This document shows positions 35,801 through 49,400 of a DNA stretch of 64,000 nt, in pieces. The notes under the pieces are model-generated. The model did no database searches, was not told where the DNA came from, and saw only the letters and a program-made list of their open reading frames with translations. Within the stretch, counting starts at the first letter, position 1; each line of letters starts with the position of its first letter. Source of the stretch: Parapristionchus giblindavisi (taxonomy: Eukaryota; Nematoda; Chromadorea; Rhabditida; Diplogasteridae). The DNA is taken from the NCBI GenBank assembly GCA_943737045.1, contig CALSFV010000082.1, forward strand, positions 186,001 through 250,000, in the 5' to 3' direction. Made by a program: the position numbers and the translations under genes.

Positions 35801-38800
35801 AATGTCACACAATCAGATCAAGAACTGCATTCGGACTCTGCTAGCGAAGAAGAAGGAGGAGACAGAGAAGAAGCTGATCACCACAAGAGCCAAGAGAGAT
35901 GTGGCACTGGATATGGATTTCATCAAAAACTGGGAGAAGGACTACGATGAGGAGGGAGGAGGAATTGAGGATGAAGTGAAAGTATATGAGGATGTTCTGA
36001 CTATCTCCTCCGATGCAATCTATAACTGGATGAAAACCGAGATGAACACTTTGTTCACGAATGAGGCCCCTGACTTGTCTACATCCCTCCTTTTCGATCA
36101 GTGATGTTGATAATTGCATATTGATTGCTTGCTTTTATAATATTTTTTTCATGTATAATATAAAATAAAGTCGATTTGGTAGTTTTTAGCTGTACAAAGA
36201 ATAATTTCCTTTCCGTTCATTCATTGGAATCGATGAAAATAGAGAAAGTGTAGTGATTTTCCTCGAATAACTCGAAAATAGGTTGTCATAGCTATTCGAT
36301 CATTAGAGAACTTGTTATTCGCCTTTCCGAGAACATCATTTTCCTTTTTTCGAATAGTCGATTGGACCATTTTAAAGGCAGATACGATCGAAAAACTGTT
36401 GAGGTGGAAAAAATGACTAAGTCCCGTGTACTCTGTTAAACGGTATTGGGGGGACAGAGATACGGCAAATGAACAACATACCGACTTTGTACGTCATCTG
36501 AAAACTTTTTTTCTGCAATAATACGCGTGTACTCAAGAGAAAATTTTCGAGAACAGGTCACATTTTTTTCAAAAAATGAGTTTTTCGCCCTGAAGACGAC
36601 TTTGCAGCGAACGGGTCATTCACAACTTTTTTGAGAGCATTATAATACGGTTCGAATGACACCTGTCAGCTCGCTGTACGATGAAAATTAAACGAGTTAT
36701 GATCATTTTCAGGGTAGATCACAAAAAATCGATAATTTGGAATTTTGGCCAAATCAAGTGGCTAGGCCTTCTCATGGCCCCCAACTGCACACACTGACCG
36801 ACTTTCATCGAAATCGGAGACAAAAAATTTTCATAGTGGCAGACCCAGCCGTTTTTGCTACACTTTTACAGGAGACCCGTGATAATACTACTAGAAATAC
36901 ATGTAATCGCTAATTGAATTGCTCTTGACGAGATGATTGCATGGTGATAATCTATGGATATCTAAAGGCATACTAATTTGAAACTCAACTTGTATGCGAG
37001 AGAGTGTGGCGAGAGCGGAGGGTAAAATTAGCTCGGGTGTGCCTTTAGTAAGAATAATATTAATTAAATGACGATTAATAGAATAAAAAAGTATTTTATC
37101 TGATTTTGACTCGGTTCAAAATTCTCAAAAAATCAAAGCCGCGTAGAGTTTGCGTTTATTTTCTTTACTTTTTCCCATAAAATATATATTTTACAATGTT
37201 CATATGCACTGAGTATTACACATTGTTAATTATTGATTAATTAAAAAATTATTGATAATTAATGTAATTATTGATTATTTATATAATTATTGATTATTAA
37301 TGTAAGTATTGATTGCTCAGGTGCTGGATGCGGGACAGCAGGAGGACGAGATCGTCGGACTGTATGAGATGGCGAAGAAGCTGGGCATCACGCTCAAGTC
37401 AGGGTTTAAATTTTATTTATTTTTTTTAAATCGACATAATAATGATAAGATTGAATTAATGGTTCTATTCAGCTGGGTTTGGGAGTGGGTGAAGCAAGAA
37501 ATGATAATAAAAAAAATAAAAATAAGGAAAAGCATAATTATTTTTCCAACTTTTGTATTTTCGTCATTTGAATTGTTTACCTTCATATTGTCAACAGTTT
37601 GTATCTTCATTTCCGCATTTCTTGTGTAGCACACGTTAGTTCAAAATGCGAGAGAGATGGGAATAGCGGGGCACAAGAGATGCTGAGGCGACTTTTGCCA
37701 TCACTGTGGTGCGCTTTTGGTGTGTTTTCACAATCTCATAATAATGAGACGATAGTTCATTAGTCATAGCGGCGCACCTCAGACGGGTTTGGTGACGCAG
37801 CAGAGAGTGTGACAGAGAGAATCATTTGATGCCATCTCGCACGCACACCCTCTCTAATGCAGCCCACCAAACCCGCCTGGCATCCGCCTCGTACTTTCTA
37901 TAAGGTTGAAAACGTGATCGCCCTACCTTCATTGTTGCCCCGCTATTACCATAGATGGGCGCGTGACAACGAATTCTTTTTGCGCACAGCCTTTCCAAGC
38001 CTTGCGGGGCCTTGCGCATAGCCTTGCCTCGCAAAAATTGGAAAATTTTCAGTCAAATCTGCAAAAAATGGCCATGCGCATAGCCTTGTCTTACAATTCT
38101 CCTGTTTGCGCACAGCCTTTCGTCCAGCGTGCCCACCTATGGCTATTACAGAGGCTGAACTAACGTGAGCAGCGCTATTTCATTGAGAATAAGTGTTCCG
38201 AATCAAACCCGGCGAATCGTTGTTTCATACTCGATATACGAGATTGCGGGAACGGGCAAGGGACGATCAAAATGGACTATGCATTCTGCTAATAAAAAAA
38301 ACACCAATAATTTCCACCTATAATCGATGAGCGTATTCAGCTTTTATAATAATAATAATAAATTTTAATAATAAATTTTATCGCATCTTGGAGGAAAGAG
38401 AAAGAGTGAAATTTTTCGCAACAAGTAGCGAATTACTGGATTGCAACGTTTAGAAAATTACTAAACAACCTCTGTAATCTGCTCATTCTTATGCTCAATT
38501 TCATTTAATTAAAAATTAATTTAATAATTTCTTAAGGTGCCGCCGTGTGGGCGAGGCGATGGACGAATTGCTGCGCGCCTGGCTGCCCCTGCCGCGATCC
38601 ACCTTCCGGCTACTGGCAAGGTGTGAAGTGGTTATTGATTATTGTTTGATTCTATGGCAATTATCGATTGACTTACTCGGATTATAATACCATGTATTCC
38701 ATTTATAAATGATTGTGGTCCAGGTTGATTGGTACAGTTTGATGGATATGGTCACTTATTGTTAGAATAATGTTTTTTTCTTAAGATACGAAAAGAAAAG

Positions 38801-40927
38801 GAGGCGAGAGATTGTGTAAAGCGAGTAGAGTTTTCTTGCTTAAGTTTGCATTTGCTTATATTTGTTGATATTGAAGATGCGCCAACGCGGGCAGTTCTAT
38901 GAGCGGACGACGCCTGACGATGCTGTGCGGTGCGGAGGGCGGAGAGGCACAGACGACGGAACTGAGAGATGTCGTGGCCAAGTACGGTATTGAATTATCG
39001 ATTGATTTTTAAAATTATCGATTGATTGAGACGAATCAGTCATGGTGCATTTAAACTGCGGATTGATTGATTAGATAGATTATCGATTGATTGAGTTACC
39101 GTAATCGATAATAATTAGATAATTTATTCCTTGCTTATGCAGGAATAAATAATTTGATTTGAGATGAATCAATGTTATGATGCATACATGGGCGTCGACA
39201 TGGGGGTGCCCCTTGTAAAAATAGGGCTTTTCGAAAATTTGTGGAATCCCCCTGTAAAAATGACGGTTAGGTGAAAATTTTGGGGAAAAAAGAGAAGGCC
39301 CCGTGTGAAATTAACCATTTTTCTTTCGGATGCCCCCCTGTAGAACCGAGCTCCAGGTACCCCGCCCATGTATGATTGTGACTACGGATTGATTAATGAG
39401 ACAGATTATCGATTGATTGTTTGATACAGAAGTATTGATTTATCGATTGATTATTATGAGTGGTTGCAGGTGCGACAAGGACGGCCCGGTCGTCTTCTTC
39501 GTCGCCAAGCTTGTCCAGGTGAGTTAGTGTTCCTCACAAAACACTAAAAGTTGGTTGATGTAAAAGTTTTGATACCACATCATTAGACGCGTACTGCCAT
39601 GAAATAATTGATACGTTGGAGGAACCCCACCACCATCAATTTCTTTCTTATAAAGGAAAAAGAAATGATTTGATTTGATTTGACGTAGTTGTTGAAACCG
39701 CGAAAAAACCTGTATTTTGTATGTTTAGAATTTTGCCTTTTAAGTAGTGATTTAAGAATTGTGTTCAGGCGGACGGTCGACGCCTGTGCGTCTCTCGCGT
39801 CTTCTCGGGCACGCTCAGAGAGGGCGCAGCGCTCTTTGCTCGATCTCATAGGAACGATCGATTGGAGAAGGTATACGGTGGATTTATTGATTTTTTTGCG
39901 AATCTTGTCAATGGGTTATCGATTTATGGTGGTTCTGTTGATGTGAGTACTGTAATAAGCGGGGGACGGATGGTGAATGAAACAATATGCGAGTCGTTAA
40001 TATTGCATTGAAATCGAGTAAATTAAGGAAAGTCAAAATTAAAATTATGGTACTAAATGGGATGTGGGGATTACAGCAAAAAAAATAGTTATGAAACATG
40101 CCCCAAGCTAATTTGACACTCTCCGCTCTGACAATGCTCTCTCGTAGATAAATTAAGCGATAGACTGTTGCCAGAGCGGGGGAGTATCAAATAAGCTCGG
40201 AGTGTGTCTTTATTAGATGAATAGGCATGATTGCGTGGTGCAGATTGTAGTTATCGTTTAGTCTTTTGTCCTCAATGTTTGTCATCCACTCCCTCCGTAT
40301 CACCTCCGTCGTCCGATTCGAACCGGTCGTGGTCCCGACAGTATCCCCTGCGGGTAGATTACGGTAGATTATTGATTTTTCGGAATTTCGAATTACCGTA
40401 TCATGTGAAAGGGCGACGCCGTGGTGTCGTCCGTGATGAAGATCAGAAGGGGAGCGTATACTGTAATTGCACACGGTATCATTGGGGTTACGGTATTTTC
40501 GAGGTGGGATACGGTACCTTTGAGATCGATCGCGACCCCGTTGAGGTAGAGTCCGGCGGGAATGTGAATGTCGAGACCGGAACGGAGATTGAGAAGCTGA
40601 AGGAGATGATGTTTTGTGCCCATCAACTGAAGAATTTGTGGTTTTTTTGTCATGCATTTTCATACCCTCACTATGTGAGGATGGTATACGGCTCATTTTC
40701 AAAATCGATCCACTATATAAGGCTGACTTTTTATGCAAAAGATTACAATTTTAGCGGAAAATAACGATTTTTCTAAATCAACACACTATATACAAAAGAA
40801 TCAGTGAGGGCGCCGAAAATGTATGCTTTTCTATGCCTTTATCGCACTTGTCGATGCATACGAGAAAGGTTCGAATAAGAAAGTTGTCAATAATCAAGAT
40901 GACAATTTGTCCTCTCACTTTTGCACG

Positions 40928-40958
<31 letters not shown>

Positions 40959-43900
40959 ATTTTTCCTTTGTTTTCTCTGTCATACGAGAGAGTACGAGAG
41001 AACGTGCAAAAGGGCAAATTTGCTATTTTCATTTTTGTCATCCTTCTTATTCTAACGTTTCTCATATTGTGACTCGTGTTTGGAATAAAAATAAAAATAA
41101 TTTATCGATAAGAAACCTGAATGAGAGCATAGAATAGGTTGGAGAGGAGGATGCCGTTGGCATGTCGGACTAGCCGCAGTCTACTCTCCAAGTAGTGCCG
41201 CTGCACGAGACCCTTAATCATGATCGCGACTCACGCCTGACGCCATTGAACTACCGTAGTGAGTCAACTTGGCGGCCGAGTTTGTCAAATTGAACTACCG
41301 TACAACAAAAATCATTGCGTAGTTTCGTTTTGTAAGGGGTAATGCGGTTGAGTAGCCTCGATTCCACTGTCCCACAACCTACAGTAATATACTGGGTCAA
41401 CATAGCGACCGAGTTCGCCAAATTGTATATTGTGTATTTTAAAACTTCCTATTCCACGAAGTAGATGGTAATTGTCTACGTTTGTACTTCCCCAATAATG
41501 AGTGCCATAACGTAAATGTAATTCTATCATCTCAATGTACTATCGCTATCCTCAGGCGTATTATTTTTAAAAAAACGTTACCTACCTCGAGACCTCTGCC
41601 GGGCTCGTCCATGTCGACGTCGGACATGGTGCGGTCTGTCACGATTAGGCTGTATGCGGAGGTGCACACGGCGGAGAGGACGGCGAGCATGAACGGTGGC
41701 GGCAACTGGGGATCAATTCATTTCTCTCTGTGTCTGTGTCTTGTACATGTCATGTAACATCATACATTTTCGGTACCCTCGCCGTTTATTTATATATAGT
41801 GGGTAAATTCTCGAAATAGGGTGGATTGATCCTCAAAATTCGTTATTTTCGCTTAAAAATCGTCATTTTTTAGCTTCCTTTGGCATCAAGTAGCCTAAAA
41901 TGGGCTTTATATAGTGGGTCAGTCCTCGTTTTGCGAGGGTATGGCAATGTATGATGTAACATGCCCCGGGATTCACCATGTTCTCCGCGCTGAAGTTATT
42001 GGTGTTGGTGTGTACGAGGATGAGCGAGCCGTTCATCGGGTGCGGTGGCTGAAAGGCGATCAACGGAGTCGCGTACGATGAGGCGAATACGAGCAAGGTC
42101 AGCACGACCGAGCTTACAATGGAGATACACGCGAACTGAAAAGGGGTGGAGCTTGTCTATTATTGATTGATTGATGATACACCTTGCTACCGTACCCTCG
42201 AGCGACAGCAGCTGGTGAAGGTGGAGTTGGTGATGGCTGATTGCCGGTCGATGGTTATGAGCAGTGTGAGGAGGTCGTGAATGCACGTTAGCGAGTAGGT
42301 CGTACTGTAGCCGGAGGAGAATATCGATTGAATTTCGATGTTTATTGATTGATTGGCGTACCTCATGGTTAGCCGAATGGGCGTGGTCACAGGCCTGAAG
42401 TGCGCACTCGTGAACGAGAGCGCCGGCAGACGGTGGACAATGAAAGTGCAGACGATGAGTGCGCAGTCCTGCAACGATTGTCAGGATACGGTAGGCCTAT
42501 CGATTGATTAAACTCACAACGATCCCACAGAGTATCATGAGCCAAGCGAACGCGTGACTGGGATAACTATTACGGTTCTAAAATTCGAGAATCATTGAAA
42601 ATCGATATGCACGGATTAATCGATAAACGGCCCACCTTAATTAAGAGTGCAATAATGAGCACATAAACGGCTGTTAAAATGGGGATATAAGATATTCCCA
42701 GCAGGAGTATGGCGTCGATTGTGTTCATGGCTCGATTGTGTTCATGGCTTCATGGTGGTGAGATTTTACGCTGCAAATAATAATAATAATAATTATTATT
42801 ATTATTATTTTTTTCCACCGAATAAAGACGAGGTAGTAGTTGTGTTCAGGGAGAGTTACAGTAGTGGTAGTAATGGGTGGAGTCTTCCTGATACGACTTC
42901 CGTGATTTTTCGGCTCCTCGCTTATTGCTCATTAGTGGTTTGGTGTGTATCTCGGGACTCAAGTGGCTACGCTCCATATTGGCTAAAGTCAAGAGGCAGG
43001 CTTATTAGAGGTGTGATAATGAGCGGGGCTGACAGAGCTACATCTTGTTTTAGTGAATCCATACAGCATGAGGTAAATAGCATGGGGTGCTTGAAAATTA
43101 ACCGCTTACAATTAGTTGATCTCATAGGTGGGCGCGTGAAAACGAATTCTTTTTGCACACAGCCTTGCCTTCCTTTGCGCGCATAGGTGGGCGCGTGCAA
43201 ACGATTTCTTTCTGCTCACAGCCATGCCTTCCTATCAGGACCTTCCGCATAACCTTGCCTCGCAAAAAAATTAGAAAAAAGTTCAGCCTAATCTGCAAAA
43301 AAATAGCCATGCGCATAGCCTTGCCTAACACTTTCCCGGTATGCGCACAGCCTTTCCCCCAGCGTGCCCACCTATTCTTGCACGGTTAATTTTTTTTTTA
43401 AAATTTTTTGCCTCGCAAAAATTGGAAAATTTCCAGTCAAATCTGCAAAGATGTCCTTGCTCATAGCCTTTCACCCGTGCCCACCTATGGTTGATCTCGA
43501 TAAAGTGTTTAAATGTAAAATGTAACTGCTTCAAAATTGTTATATGGGGATCTGAGCACCATTGATCTGTGAAGCGTCGAGCCCTCGACCGAACGAACTC
43601 TTGATAATAAAATAAACAATAATAGTAATAAAATAATAGTAACAGTAATAATTGATAAATGTGTTAGTAATGAAGTGAATAGGGTTGGTAGGGGGACGTG
43701 AGATTCATGTTTCACGTCTTTGCTAATTTAAGCCTGGAAAATGGAAATGGCAATAGTTTGAATCTCTATGGCAAATGATATTTGGCATTTATAAAGAAAA
43801 CATCACCAAATTGATAAATTCTGCTTATTAAACGTCGATACATGGGCGCTAACATGGGGGGTGCCCCCTGTAAAATTAGGGCTTTTCGAAAATTTGTGGA

Positions 43901-44948
43901 ATGCGGTTTAGGTGAAATTTTAAAGAATTGTTTACGAAAAGAAAGAAAGAATATGTTAGTAATGAAATGAATGGGGTGTGCGATTCAGGTTTCACACCTT
44001 AGCTAATTTAAGTTTGGAAAATGAAAAAGACAATAGTTTGAGAGACCCTAATTTGATGAGCAAATGAAATTCTCACCTAATTGATCAATGTTACTGATCA
44101 ATCCTCAATCTAGTTTTTCCTGTGTAATGAGAAAAAACATTCAAATTGTGATATATCAGGTACACGTGAAGGCGATCTGGCTGATGCGCGGCAAGGAGCT
44201 CATCTCGCTACGAGAGGTCATTTAATTTTCCTCTTAACTTAAAAATCGATAATTGACTTTTATCAATCAATATTCATGCTAAAGTCTAATTGTATCTGTT
44301 TGCACTGAGAAATTGTTTAATTTTGAGTTCATTTGAGTTTTAAAAAAATGTTTTTTTGCTAATTTTTATATTATTGATTGATTGAACATATATTAGTAAT
44401 TGATTGATAATATATTATTGATTGATTGAAGGCAGCAGCGGGCGTAGTGGTCGCCGTGGAGATGGAGGAGCCGGTGGCGGTGCTGTCTACTGTGGCAGAG
44501 ATGGAGATCGAACAAGGTATACGGTAGCTTTGAGCTGGTGTCATACTGTAGACACCGTAGTTATACTAGAAATAGTAACTTTGCACTACATGCATAGTAT
44601 GCTTTCGATAGTTTGTATTTGACTGTGATACTGTAAACGGATATTAATACACTATCTATTTTGATCTTAATAATAATATTAATAATGCAAATCAAAAGGG
44701 GTTGATTTACATTATCAGTCTATATTTTTAGTCCATTCTATTTATTTTGATAATGGATATTAATAATATTAATAATGTAAATGGCTCAATGCCTAAGGCA
44801 TGCTGTTCTCGCGTGACACCGAGGAGCCTCTGGTACGAGTGAGGATAGGCGCCTCGCAGTTGGAGGATGAGGAGAGGCTGAGAGAGGCACTCAAGACGAT
44901 CACACTGTATGATGCAGGGCTGAGAGTGAGGGAGGAGGTTGGTTCATG

Positions 44949-45005
<57 letters not shown>

Positions 45006-46441
45006 TAATGATGTAATAGTAAGAATGCTAGATAATGCAACTGTATCTTGTCAGTTGCTTAGCATATTAGCTCAGGTTATGAGGGGGCTGTATCATATAT
45101 TCGAAGAACATCTGCGCTATATTAATTGTAAATATATTGCCATCCCTGAAACATGTGAGTCTTGAAGCGAGAAAGCGGCAGGTGGGGGGGGGGTATAGAT
45201 CGGTGGTACTATGAACATGCTCGTATCGTGTTAATTTTATCGTTTATTATTCGAAACGATACATCCATTCGATCGAGGACGTTTACCGAAATAAGTGAGC
45301 GATGTGAAACCGGGAAGTGACTGATGGAGGAGGTGCTTTCATGATAAGCAGTAATTATATACGAAAAAAATTTATAATCTTGTGAATGAAGAAAGCAATT
45401 GCATCGTTCATGAATGCAATGTGATAAATGAATAGGTTATAATGTACACATATAATATTCCACGCACATTATATTTAAAATTTTAAGACATGAACTTGAA
45501 TATATCAATAATTGTGCTTGATGGTGTTTCGGTACACTACGTCTAGACACCTATAAAGCGTTGCCTGATGCATAGGTCGAATAGCTAGGTTATCGAATTT
45601 TAAAATGCGGTCAGGTTTTTCGATTTTTGGGAAATTTTGGCTCAAATGCGGTCAGGTTTTTCGATTTTTGGGAAATTTAGGCTCAAAATGCGGTCAGGTT
45701 TTTCGATTTTTTGGTAAATTTAGGCTCAAAATGCGGTCAGGCTTGGTACTTTGTAACGTACTTTTCGACCTATGGCCTGATGCCGTATCCAGGAACGTCA
45801 CTTTTGCCGACAAACGGTTTGCCAACGTTCATGGCATAGGTCGAATAGCTATTTTATCGGTTTTCAAAATCCGGTCAGGTTTTTTTTTGATTTTTGGCAA
45901 ATTTGGCTCAAAATCCAGTCAGGTTTTTCGATTTTTGCTACATTTTGGCTCAAAATCCGGTCAGGCTTGGTACTTCGTAACATACTTTTCGACCTATGGT
46001 TCATGGATATAGCCTCTGGTGTAATGGTAATAATGTGTGATACTGCAACGAGTGTATCTTGCCAGTGTTCGTGTAAGCGCATTGATGAATTTCGCATGAT
46101 CAGAGCTTTTGGGCTATATGATGTGGATACGATGCAAGGATGTGATAATATTACTTCTCATCGGAAATTATCAAAAGTGTGATAGCTCTGAAGCGAGAAA
46201 GCGGCAGGTTGGGGATAGGTGGGGTTTTTTAAAAGACGTGCACGAAGTAAATTCATGATTCTTGCAATACACAACCTTACCTTAGAAAACTTTCTCTGGT
46301 CTGATAATTTGTTGGATAAACAAGAACACTGCGTTTATCATCCTGAGCTGCAATGTACAATTAAATTAATATTATTAATAGATGTACAAGAATAAGTATG
46401 CATGCACTTTAAATGTAAATTTTAAATAGATAAGTTAGCTA

Positions 46442-46480
<39 letters not shown>

Positions 46481-49400
46481 TAATGCCCTTGGCCTTCCAG
46501 GAGAACGGCGAGCTTGCTCTGATCACCTCCGGTGAGGTGCATCTGGAGAAGTGCCTGCAGGATCTGAGAGAGGTATTTTTATTGATTTATTGATTTTTCC
46601 CCAAAATTCATTCCAATGTAATATTTTATTGATTTTCCTGCAACATAAAATGTCTGAAGTCGAATCAATATATTGCAAGTTGAAAGAAAAATGATAAAAT
46701 AATTAATCAATAAATAATTAAAACAATAAATCAATGAATTAAACGATCAATCAATAAATGTTTTTAAAAATCAATAAATCAATAATTCTAGATGGGTTTG
46801 TGCGATCTGGACGTCTCGTCGCCCATCGTGCCCTTCCTCGAGACTGTCACCGTCGACCCTGCGCTGACCAGAGATCAGATCGAGGCACACGTTACGGTAT
46901 GTGTGCGCTAAGGGTTAGGGTAGGTGATTGCACTTATGGTTACGGTAGGTAATGGTTGTTATAGCATATTAGAAGGTTACTGTAGATCTATCTTATTATT
47001 AATATGTTCAATGCATTTGAATTGGTTTACGCACTCCCATTCTATCTCGTATAATCTATTTCACCTAAAATAATCGATAATTATGCCCTTTTCCCACTCA
47101 GGAGTGTCGTCGAGGCGACGCACTGTTCATCCGACTGCGCGTTGTTCCCCTGCCCAAGGCGCTCTCGACGCTCATCGGACAAGCCTCGACCGCCCTGCGG
47201 GCCGGCGAGGATGCTACCGTACTCAAGGTGAGGGAGGTTACGGTAGTGATTGTTCTTGTATAGGGTTACGGTTGTGATTGCTCTTTTTGAAGGTTACGGT
47301 AGATTGTTTATTTTGGAGGATTACGGTAGTGGTTGTTCTCCTACAGAGGCTTACGGTAGAGTGTTGTATTCAGCATGTGTGAGTGATTGCTGGTTTTCGC
47401 GAATTTTGGAAAATTTCTGAATGTTTGATTATTTAATAATATTATAAAATTTACATTATTATATTCAGACGAAGATTATCGATCTAGCATGCGAGTTGCT
47501 GCCCGCGCTCAAGGGCAGTTGGTGGTACAAGCAGTCGACGGAGAGGATACGGTAGGTGTAACATTAATTATCGATTATTATATTTCGAGACGATGGTATA
47601 TTCAAGCGATCAAAATAATCTTCTTATATTGCGTTGTCGCTTGTTAACCAATTAATACTATCAGACATTCTGTAACATGCCATCGAATTGATAAAATAAT
47701 AATATTTTGTCGACGCTATGATAATATTACAAAGCGAAAAGGAACCAATAATAGTAAGATAGAAACGTTCTAGAATATATGGCGTTCTTAGTGTATGAAA
47801 GTGGGTGGAGGAAGGTAATCAATCAATAATCAATTACAGTACCCTCTTCGAACAACGCCTGTGGTCGTTGGGATCGGAGAAGGCGCCCGAGAACGCCCTC
47901 ATCAATGCGATCGATGATTACGAGAGGAGGAGTGTGTGGGGTACGGTAATGAGTTATTGATTAGTCAGAGGCGTTTATTGATTAGCGGTATTTCGGATAT
48001 TCATGGCCTGAATACTAGGAATGAAAATATCGCAAGCTTGATTCGGATCACGGATACAGATTATTTCAGAAGTTTATTTGAATTTATTCGAATTGAATTT
48101 GAATTTGATTATTCTTTATCACTTCACTAATTATCCTGATTATCGTTTATTGATTTATTGATTATCGATTGATTACAGATGATTCCTCCTCCTCGTCGTC
48201 CACTCCGCTCCGCCCCCTCGACTCGGCCATCGTTACGGGCTACGAGATGTTGGTGTCCGCCGGTCCACTGTGCAATGAACGCATGCGAGGAGTGACTGTG
48301 GTGGTGGAGGGATGGAAGGTGGATGTTGAGGTACGGTACGGGGGTTACGGTATAGGGGTTAAAGGGGGTAGGGTAGGGTTACGGTATGAAGGATGCAGGG
48401 TACGGTAGAGGAATACGAGTTTCATTATATATTCACGAATACGTATAAATATTATTATTATACGGCTAAGTTTCACGATCGACCTATATAAGGATCATTT
48501 TATGCGAAAAAAAAACATTTTAAGCCAAAAACAACGATTTCTCTATGTCAATACACCATGGTTCTTTGGCCCACTATATAAAACAAAATCCTATGAGGGT
48601 GCCGAAAATGTATGTGGCAGATTCAGTATTGTGACTATTTTTGGAGACATGCTTTTTTTCGATGGATTAAAGATTTGGATGCAGACCACTTGCTATATCC
48701 CGGTCGTGTTGCAGGAATCCGGCGTGTCGGGCCAGTTGATGGCGGCCATGAAGGCGACGTGCATTGCGGCCGCGAAGAAGACCCCGCTGAGGTACGGTAG
48801 GCTGAGGGCATGGGTTACGGTAGGTTGAAGCTGGTTCGCGGTGGGCTGTGGTGGATTACGGTAGCTGGAGAGAAGAGTCATGCTTTTCCATAGCCTCATA
48901 ATGCGAAGATTGACCCACCATATATTGCTCATTTTCAGTCACTTGATGCGAAAATAAGTTTTAAAAATGACGATTTGTAAGCGAAAAGAAACGAATTTTC
49001 TAAATCCGTCCAGTATATAAAATTAACGGCGAGGGTACCGAAGCTGTATCATCGAGAAAGAAAAAAAAACGGGACTAAGAAATGGGTTGTGTTAGAAACT
49101 TTTTAAAGAAAAAAACCATAATTATGAGAGGAGTTGTGATTTGTTTTCCAGATTGGTAGCGGCGATGTACCGGTGCGTCGTGGCGACCTCGTCCTCCGCC
49201 CTCGGCAAAGTGCACGCAGTGTTGGCGCAGCGAAAAGCCAAGGTATTACGGTAGTTTTGGAACCTGGTTACGGTATTTTTGGGTATCTGGTTACGGTATT
49301 TTTGGGTATCTGGTTACGGTATTTTTGTACCTGCCTACGGTATTTTTTGAACCTTGTTACGGTATTTTTGGCAGCTCTATTACCAGGATTTGTTCGTCTT

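Larger units (their letters stand above)
34627..36891 (+). mobile_element. Long-TIR DNA element carrying a 197-codon gene (family II)
   Basis: Ends CACGGGTCTCCGGTAAAAG and CTTTTACAGGAGACCCGTG are inverted. The arms are complementary over about 630 bp (34627-35255 and 36258-36891). ATAA flanks both sides. The centre has an intact 197-codon frame followed by a polyadenylation signal. The ends resemble no superfamily I can name securely. It lies in EFL1 intron 11. Confidence 0.8.

Noticed and set aside
39871..39941. Extension of EFL1 exon 16 to a later donor at 39941
   Set aside because: Frame stays open, but the added residues have no counterpart in EFL1 proteins and the GTATACGG donor at 39871 fits the gene's pattern.
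40187..40738. 183-codon minus-strand open frame
   Set aside because: Reads through exons and introns of the nested receptor gene in a mixture of frames; the spliced model explains the conserved parts better.
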